From Mucilaginibacter sp. (GTDB lineage: Bacteria > Bacteroidota > Bacteroidia > Sphingobacteriales > Sphingobacteriaceae), in NCBI GenBank assembly GCA_028288315.1, contig JAQBNY010000293.1:1-10941 (forward strand): 10,941 nucleotides of DNA, read 5' to 3'. Each line of letters opens with the position of its first letter. Within the stretch, counting starts at the first letter, position 1. Both the position numbers and the translations under genes were made by a program. This document shows, piece by piece, positions 6,252 to 10,941 of the stretch. The notes under the pieces were generated by a model. It was not told the origin of the DNA and did no database searches. It saw nothing but the letters and a program-made list of their open reading frames with translations.

Positions 6252-7520
6252 ATGTTTAACCGTAAAAACGCATATTTGCGAAGGTACAAAAATCATTCTG
6301 CATTGAGTTTCGCCAGGTTTATATCAAGTCGTATTACTTTCAAGTCAAAGCGTACATTTTCAAAATTGATAGTGCGCATTGCCATTATCGGCATAATGCT
6401 TGGTTTGGGTGTTATGATATTATCTATTGCGGTAATAAAAGGGTTTAAAGGAGAGATAAAAGATAAAGTAAGAGGTTTTGCAGGTGATATACAGATTATT
6501 AAGTTAGATAATAATAACTCGTACGAGAACTCTTCATTTGCAGACAGTGCCGCAGTTGTAAAAAATATCCGAAGCTTAAAGCAGGTTGTAAGCATTACAC
6601 CATACGCAACTAAGCCGGGTATTATAAAAGCTAATAATGAAATTGAAGGTGTAGTGCTGAAAGGTGTAGATAAAACCTACAAATGGGACTACATCAAAAA
6701 AGCGCTTGTATCTGGTTCCGTAATAAATTTTAAAGACTCTACGCTGCAGGTATTAATATCGCAATACACCGCCAACCGTTTAAAACTTAAAGCCGGCGAT
6801 GATTTGCTTATGTATTTTATTAAGGAAGGGCAACCAGCACGTAAACGCAAATTTAAAATAAAAGGCATATTTAACCTCGGGGTTGATGAGGTAGATAAAA
6901 CCTTTGTAATAAGCGACCTTGCATTAATAAGACGTTTGAATAATTGGAAAAAAGGCGAGATAGGCGGTTATGAGGTTAGGGTAAATGACTTTGACCGGGT
7001 AGGTAGTACTGCCGACGCTATTGACGACATCCTGCCTATAATTCTTAAATCAAATACTATAGTAGAAAATTATCCTACCATTTTTGAGTGGCTAAAACTA
7101 CTTGACGTTAACACAGTAGTAATGCTGGTGTTGATGACAGCCGTGGCGGTCATTAATATGATATCGGCTTTGCTAATAATGATACTGGAACGTACAGCAA
7201 TGATTGGTATATTCAAGGCTATGGGAGCAGGTAACTGGGTTATTCAAAAAATATTCCTTTATAATGCAGCTTATCTGATAGGTGTGGGGCTGTTATTAGG
7301 CAACTTGTTAGGGCTCGGAATAGGTTATTTTCAACAACGCACACATTTTTTTAAGCTTGACCAGGCATCGTATTACATGACCTTTGTTCCTATAAAATTT
7401 GAGGCTGGTGATGTAATTTTGCTAAACCTGAGTACGCTGGTGGTTTGCCTGCTGGTACTTATTATACCATCAATGTTGGTTACACGAATCTCGCCGGTAA
7501 AAGCTATCAGGTTTAAATAA
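6252..7520 (+). CDS. FtsX/LolC-E-type ABC transporter permease
   Basis: This is an inner-membrane ABC permease of the FtsX/MacB/LolC-E class: one N-terminal helix (~41-64, LGLGVMILSIAV), a periplasmic domain (~70-280), and three C-terminal helices (~288-311, 334-358, 387-411). ERTAMIGIFKAMGA (313-326) is the coupling motif that contacts the ATPase, and the end ISPVKAIRFK (413-422) is typical. Four helices and length fit LolC/E, which extract lipoproteins from the inner membrane, but no ATPase gene is adjacent, so the cargo is unproven. Coordinates use the ATG at 6252 (422 aa). A TTG at 6303 (405 aa) is more likely the real start: the first 17 residues are not family-like, and a promoter-like CATATTTG lies between the two. 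A hairpin follows the stop directly. Confidence 0.85.
   Translation: MFNRKNAYLRRYKNHSALSFARFISSRITFKSKRTFSKLIVRIAIIGIMLGLGVMILSIAVIKGFKGEIKDKVRGFAGDIQIIKLDNNNSYENSSFADSAAVVKNIRSLKQVVSITPYATKPGIIKANNEIEGVVLKGVDKTYKWDYIKKALVSGSVINFKDSTLQVLISQYTANRLKLKAGDDLLMYFIKEGQPARKRKFKIKGIFNLGVDEVDKTFVISDLALIRRLNNWKKGEIGGYEVRVNDFDRVGSTADAIDDILPIILKSNTIVENYPTIFEWLKLLDVNTVVMLVLMTAVAVINMISALLIMILERTAMIGIFKAMGAGNWVIQKIFLYNAAYLIGVGLLLGNLLGLGIGYFQQRTHFFKLDQASYYMTFVPIKFEAGDVILLNLSTLVVCLLVLIIPSMLVTRISPVKAIRFK
6271..6278 (+). promoter_or_regulatory. Candidate -7 element CATATTTG for the permease
   Basis: It is one mismatch from TAnnTTTG and 24 nt before the TTG at 6303. If used, transcription starts inside the frame counted from 6252, making TTG 6303 the start codon. 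It lies inside a small dyad, CGCA-TATT-TGCG (6269-6280). Confidence 0.3.
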
Positions 7521-7552
7521 GATAGAAAATAATTGCCTCTTAGCTTTCTATC
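7521..7552. terminator. Hairpin between convergent genes, possible terminator
   Basis: GATAGAAA (7521-7528) and TTTCTATC (7545-7552) form a perfect 8-bp stem with a 16-nt loop, starting on the base after the permease stop. The stem is AT-rich and lacks a strong T-run, but its place between two converging genes suggests a shared bidirectional terminator. Confidence 0.4.
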
Positions 7553-7568
7553 CGGATTACCTTCACCT

Positions 7569-8978
7569 TTATTTTTTTGTTCCTTTAAAGTTGATCTTTA
7601 AATTTAAGCCTCCAGCACCAAAGCGTATTTGTTGTGCACCAAGCCCGTCAAGTGGATATTTTAAGAAAGGTTCAATAATTAAACGGTTGCTTTTGCCCAG
7701 CGGGTAACCCATGCCAAAAGAAACATTCAGCATTTTGCCAAAATAAAAACTGTTAAAGCTTTTGCTTGCGGTTTCATCCTGGGGTTGTACAGTATTGGTT
7801 CCTGCCGCATTGTTAGCGTACTGGTAGCTGTAAGTATAACGTTCATCTATGAACGTACCTGAGCTTAAACCTGCGGATATATATGTATCGCTTTTTTGCG
7901 GGTTAAACTCGTATTTAATATTTACAGGAATATCTAACCCTACTAAACGTGCATTGTAGTTCTTAAATTCCGGCACACTTAAAACAGTAGCAGTAACAAA
8001 TGTATTGTCGGTTCTGATAGCAGCATTAGCAGGGGCACTTGAAATAATCTTCGCGCTATTACCTGGCGGAGCATTATCATATCGCAAGGTGTTTTGTGCC
8101 AATGAAACCCCGGTAGAAAGTTTGATATTCTTGCTTAGCTTTATATCTGAAGTAAAACCGGCACCCGCGTTTATCTGGTTGGCACTGCCCGATGCATAAT
8201 TTAAATAAGTAGCCGCATATACGCTAAAGTTAACTTTATTATTCTGTTTACTTGGAGCCTCTTTTTTCGCTGCAGTATTTGCCTTTTCGTCCTTCATCAA
8301 ATCAATAATGTTTTTTGGTGGCTGTACTTCTAATTTGATGGCATTATTGCTGTTATCAATTACTACCGGCTCATTGTTTTTTGCAATTTGCTGCTCAGTA
8401 TTTTGGTTGATAATAACCTTTTGGCTATCCGGTAATGTTTTAGGGATAACAGCAATTGACATAGGAGCTTTTTTAGGAGCGGTTTTGGATACCGGGTAGT
8501 GTACAGTAGCCGAAGCAGCAGGATTAAACCTTTCAGGCTGAGGTATTGCGCGTGGATGGCTCTTGGCTAAACTATTATTGTACCTGTTATTTTGTAAGGC
8601 TTCTGTAGCCTGTTGTTTCTTTGTTTGGTCAGCAGGCTTTTGCTCAGCAGTTTTTTGTAATGCAATGTTATTACCGGTAACTGTTGTATTAGCTTTGTTA
8701 TTTGCAGCAACGGAATCTTTGTGAGTTAATTTTACAGTATTATTAGCTATATTCTCAACAGGTTTTTCCGGGTTAAGCAACCATAGCCCTATAGCTAAAA
8801 ATACAAGTGCTATAGCCGCAACGCTGCTCCACCATAGCCAGGCAATTTTATTATTCTTTTCTTCTGCCGGGAATTTTTTTCGAAGCTGCGTCCAGCCCTC
8901 ATCAGCAGGAGGATATTGGTAATCCTCAAACACCTCCCTGATGCGGTTCGCTAAATCTTTATCAAACTTATCATCCAT
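7569..8978 (-). CDS. Candidate dual-membrane-spanning anti-sigma factor (Dma-like)
   Basis: This 469-aa protein has four parts. Residues 1-45 are a charged cytosolic segment (FDKDLANRIREVFEDYQYPP, then GWTQLRKKFP), the likely sigma-binding part. Residues 46-68 are one inner-membrane helix (AWLWWSSVAAIALVFLAIGL). Residues ~70-248 are a low-complexity Asn/Gln/Ala/Lys/Thr-rich linker. Residues ~249-466 carry about eight amphipathic strands (e.g. FSVYAATYLNY, GLDIPVNIKYEF, MLNVSFGMGY, LIIEPFLKYPLDG), resembling the PorT-like OMP_b-brl_2 barrel. There is no cleavable signal peptide. Its start overlaps the sigma gene by 8 nt (ATGGATGA), implying coupled translation. The arrangement matches the Dma family reported in Bacteroides thetaiotaomicron (from memory). 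Anti-sigma function is inferred; no zinc-type or FecR domain is seen. Alternatively, the barrel may remain periplasmic. Confidence 0.75.
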   Translation of the reverse strand: MDDKFDKDLANRIREVFEDYQYPPADEGWTQLRKKFPAEEKNNKIAWLWWSSVAAIALVFLAIGLWLLNPEKPVENIANNTVKLTHKDSVAANNKANTTVTGNNIALQKTAEQKPADQTKKQQATEALQNNRYNNSLAKSHPRAIPQPERFNPAASATVHYPVSKTAPKKAPMSIAVIPKTLPDSQKVIINQNTEQQIAKNNEPVVIDNSNNAIKLEVQPPKNIIDLMKDEKANTAAKKEAPSKQNNKVNFSVYAATYLNYASGSANQINAGAGFTSDIKLSKNIKLSTGVSLAQNTLRYDNAPPGNSAKIISSAPANAAIRTDNTFVTATVLSVPEFKNYNARLVGLDIPVNIKYEFNPQKSDTYISAGLSSGTFIDERYTYSYQYANNAAGTNTVQPQDETASKSFNSFYFGKMLNVSFGMGYPLGKSNRLIIEPFLKYPLDGLGAQQIRFGAGGLNLKINFKGTKK

Positions 8979-9525
8979 GGCTTTGTGTCTCTGTTGTTAT
9001 TAGCTGCCTTAATTTATCTTTTGCACGGCTTAAATACACTCTTGATGAACTTGCCGGAAGGTTCAATATTTTACCTATCTCATCATGGTTATAACCATCA
9101 ATTTCGTACATGTTAAAAATAGTAAGCTGTATATGGGGCAATTGCTTCATCAGCTTTAATATATCCTGTGCGTTTAAATTTTCAATAACGTGTGCATTTG
9201 TGCCAACAGCAACTGCATTGTCCAGATCAATATTGGCCATAAATTTTAACTCTTTGCGGCGCCTGTCAATAGCGGTATTAACTACAATTGTGCGCAGCCA
9301 GGCTTTAAAAGGCTTATCAGTGTTATAAGTATTAATGTTATTAAACACTTTTATAAAAGCATCATTAACCACTTCTAAGGCATCATCTGCATTTAAACTA
9401 TAACGCACACTTATACCCATGGCATAGCCATAGAACTGCTTATACAGCAATTCCTGATGTTTAAGGCTACCTGTCTTGCACTTACTTACAATTTCATCTT
9501 CAGTAAGGCGGTGTAGTAATTGCAT
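8971..9525 (-). CDS. ECF RNA polymerase sigma factor
   Basis: This 184-aa sigma-70 protein has only regions 2 and 4. Region 2 covers ~25-94: LYKQFYGYAMGISVRY, then DALEVVNDAFIKVF for core binding, and FKAWLRTIVVNTAIDRRRKE for -10 recognition. Region 4 covers ~120-176: LKLMKQLP, then the HTH GYNHDEIGKILNLPASSSRV and YLSRAKDKLRQL. The spacer between them is short and no sigma-1.1 or region 3 is present, which defines the ECF group. Its last eight bases overlap the start of the 469-aa membrane/beta-barrel protein, its probable anti-sigma partner. The 214-bp region upstream contains a strong terminator for the preceding lipoprotein gene, so the pair should have its own promoter. No full TAnnTTTG is seen there, which leaves room for autoregulation. 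Confidence 0.92.
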   Translation of the reverse strand: MQLLHRLTEDEIVSKCKTGSLKHQELLYKQFYGYAMGISVRYSLNADDALEVVNDAFIKVFNNINTYNTDKPFKAWLRTIVVNTAIDRRRKELKFMANIDLDNAVAVGTNAHVIENLNAQDILKLMKQLPHIQLTIFNMYEIDGYNHDEIGKILNLPASSSRVYLSRAKDKLRQLITTETQSHG

Positions 9526-9682
9526 TAATAATTGTACCCGCTTTTTAAATATTACGCACTGTTTATAGCAAACGCTACAAAATAAATTAAAAAAAAGTTT
9601 GGTGTTAATTAGTTTATCGCTGCCGCAAAATACTGATTGCTAACATTATCTGGCGAAAAATAAATATTTTACCTGAACCCAA

Positions 9683-9725
9683 TTAACACAAAAGCCATCC
9701 TCATAAAGAATGGCTTTTGTGTTAA
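9683..9725 (-). terminator. Strong intrinsic terminator, 16-bp perfect stem
   Basis: TTAACACAAAAGCCAT (9683-9698) and ATGGCTTTTGTGTTAA (9710-9725) are exact reverse complements with an 11-nt loop. The minus-strand copy has a T-rich 3' arm (CTTTTGTGTT), and the hairpin starts 14 nt after the lipoprotein stop at 9740, so it most likely ends that transcript. As the T-rich arm is symmetric it could act both ways. The rest of 9526-9739 holds no ORF and only AT-rich promoter-like sequence for the sigma gene. Confidence 0.8.
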
Positions 9726-9739
9726 ACTATATCAATAAT

Positions 9740-10183
9740 TTAATTGACTTTTTTCAGATCATACCTGTAATTTATAGTATCTCCCTGTACAGCAAGAATT
9801 ACCAGGGTACTACCATCATAAATATAAGAATAATTACCATACAGGTGAATTTTCTCAGGTGTGCCCGTTTTTGGGTTCGTATCATCGCTAAAAGCCATAT
9901 ATGCGCTATTTATGCCGTATTGGCCTTTGCTACCTGCATGTACAGTAGTAGTATCGCCCAAAACTTTAAAGGTCATGCCGGTTTCTAACACTAATTGTAT
10001 GTTAGCTTGTTTCAATGTGTCAACCTTAGTTTCACTAAGCTTTTTGTGTAATAATCTAAACTGGCCATTAAAGGTACCTGTTGGATAAGGTATAGGGGGG
10101 GGATTGCTATTTTTTAAGCAGCCTGTTGCAAGTATTGTTAAAACCAATAAAGCAGGTAATAAATAAATAAATCTTCGTTTCAT
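9740..10183 (-). CDS. Small exported lipoprotein, unknown function
   Basis: This 147-aa protein has a lipoprotein signal peptide: MKRR, a hydrophobic run, and the lipobox LATG|Cys22. A Pro/Asn-rich tether (NSNPPPIPYPTG) follows. The mature ~110 residues are mostly predicted short strands rich in Tyr/Gly/Thr (GTFNGQFRLLHKK, IQLVLETGMTFKVL, KIHLYGNYSYIYDG, INYRYDLKKV), suggesting a small lipocalin/calycin-like beta-sandwich or barrel. I do not recognise a specific family. The ATG at 10183 is the natural start for the signal peptide. The gene lies 66 nt downstream of mazG on the same strand, and a strong terminator follows it. A run of eight G (plus strand, near 10094) encodes the Pro-rich tether and is a possible slippage site. 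Confidence 0.8.
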   Translation of the reverse strand: MKRRFIYLLPALLVLTILATGCLKNSNPPPIPYPTGTFNGQFRLLHKKLSETKVDTLKQANIQLVLETGMTFKVLGDTTTVHAGSKGQYGINSAYMAFSDDTNPKTGTPEKIHLYGNYSYIYDGSTLVILAVQGDTINYRYDLKKVN

Positions 10184-10249
10184 AATTTAACTGTTACATT
10201 AACATTACGGTTAATTAATAGTAAACGATACACTTAAAACAATGTTTTT

Positions 10250-10941
10250 TTAAACTTTCTTGGCCTCGTTCCAAAAAACATCCATCTCTGTAAGGCTCAT
10301 ATCATGCAGTTGTTTGCCACTTTCAGCAGCCTTACTTTCAAGGTATTGAAAACGTTTAATGAATTTGCGATTAGTTTTTTCAAGCGCATCTTCGGGGTTA
10401 ATATTAATAAAGCGGGCATAGTTTATTAATGAAAATAGCAGGTCGCCAAACTCACCTTCGGCTTTTTCATAGTCAATGGTAGTTTCATCAGCATGGTTAA
10501 ATTCATCTTTAAATTCCTGCAGCTCTTCTTCTACCTTGGCCCATACCTGGTCTTTATTATCCCAATCAAAACCTACGCCCCGGGCTTTTTCTTGTATACG
10601 TGATGCTTTTACCAATGCCGGTAACGATGCAGGCACACCACCCAGTACAGATTTATTCCCCTCTTTAAGTTTTATTTGTTCCCAATTGCGTTTTACATCA
10701 TTCTCATCCTTAACTTCTGTATCGCTGTAAATATGCGGATGGCGGTTTATCAACTTATCGCAAATGCCATTTAGTACGCCGGTTATATTAAAATCATTAG
10801 TTTCTGATGCTATGCGCGAGTAGAAAACCAGGTGCAGCATAATATCGCCCAATTCCTTTTTTATCTCATCCATATCGCCGCTTAATATGGCATCAGAAAG
10901 CTCATATGTTTCCTCTATAGTTAAATGGCGCAGGCTTTCCA
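10250..10941 (-). CDS. mazG: MazG nucleoside triphosphate pyrophosphohydrolase, 5' end missing
   Basis: MazG hydrolyses NTPs/dNTPs to NMP and PPi, clearing aberrant nucleotides and, in E. coli, lowering ppGpp-linked toxicity. The open frame runs through the internal ATG at 10873 to the window edge, adding ESLRHLTIEETYELSDAI and LSGD, so the true start lies outside; about 229 residues of the usual ~260 are visible. First MazG domain: EETYEL, then EIKKELGDIMLHLVFY with the metal-binding E-x-x-x/E-x-x-D pattern. The hinge contains KARGVGFDWDN. Second domain: EEELQEF, then EGEFGDLLFSLINYARF. The end (FWNEAKKV) is typical. Two intact domains argue for a full-length chromosomal MazG rather than a phage-type single-domain one. 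Confidence 0.95.
   Translation of the reverse strand, partial: ESLRHLTIEETYELSDAILSGDMDEIKKELGDIMLHLVFYSRIASETNDFNITGVLNGICDKLINRHPHIYSDTEVKDENDVKRNWEQIKLKEGNKSVLGGVPASLPALVKASRIQEKARGVGFDWDNKDQVWAKVEEELQEFKDEFNHADETTIDYEKAEGEFGDLLFSLINYARFININPEDALEKTNRKFIKRFQYLESKAAESGKQLHDMSLTEMDVFWNEAKKV

Noticed and set aside
6061..6306. Plus-strand frame of 81 codons opposite the namZ N-terminus.
   Set aside because: It overlaps the namZ signal peptide region antisense and the divergent promoters, with no motif or start context.
7569..8978. FecR-type anti-sigma or zinc-binding anti-sigma (ZAS) for the ECF factor.
   Set aside because: No HxxxCxxC motif, no FecR domain, and the C-terminal half is an outer-membrane-type barrel.
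10250..10873. mazG starting at the internal ATG 10873 as a 207-aa protein.
   Set aside because: The frame stays open to the window edge and encodes the conserved EETYEL segment upstream, so this ATG is internal.

Overview
The window looks like chromosomal DNA from a Bacteroidota bacterium, most likely Sphingobacteriaceae (Mucilaginibacter/Pedobacter type). The evidence is a moderately AT-rich composition, protein sequences typical of that group (DUF3050, NamZ/DUF1343, ECF sigma paired with a membrane/beta-barrel protein), and promoter-like TAnnTTTG elements just upstream of several starts. The family and organism calls come from reading motifs, not from any search.

Layout. Positions 1-259 (minus) hold the 5' part of an exported DUF6588-like protein. 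It diverges from a plus-strand pair: an RluD-type 23S rRNA pseudouridine synthase (387-1436) and a class IV PLP aminotransferase (1593-2429). The 300-bp gap at 2430-2733 is filled by three REP-like units, one on plus and two on minus. Each has a GTAG-like tetranucleotide next to a short hairpin, a CTAC, and a second hairpin. Next comes a minus-strand REP-associated tyrosine transposase (RAYT/Y1 HUH, 2734-3198), set 1 nt behind a DUF3050 gene (3200-3991) and fmt (3999-4916). Upstream of these is a NamZ-type exo-N-acetylmuramidase lipoprotein (4989-6218).

NamZ diverges from a FtsX/LolC-E-type ABC permease (6252 or 6303-7520). The permease converges on a minus-strand pair with an 8-nt overlap: an ECF sigma factor (8971-9525) and a 469-aa protein (7569-8978). 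That protein has a short cytosolic N-terminus, one inner-membrane helix, a ~180-residue low-complexity linker and a C-terminal outer-membrane-type beta-barrel. It matches the recently described dual-membrane-spanning anti-sigma (Dma) design and is the most unusual protein in the window. A near-ideal 16-bp terminator separates this pair from a small lipoprotein (9740-10183) and a 5'-truncated mazG (10250-10941).

How the genes work together. Most are housekeeping: rRNA modification, initiator-tRNA formylation, NTP clean-up and muropeptide recycling. The two systems worth a closer look are the sigma/beta-barrel anti-sigma candidate, which could carry outer-membrane information to the cytoplasm in one polypeptide, and the RAYT with covarying REP-like hairpins, whose transposase seems to have lost its ATG frame by one base.
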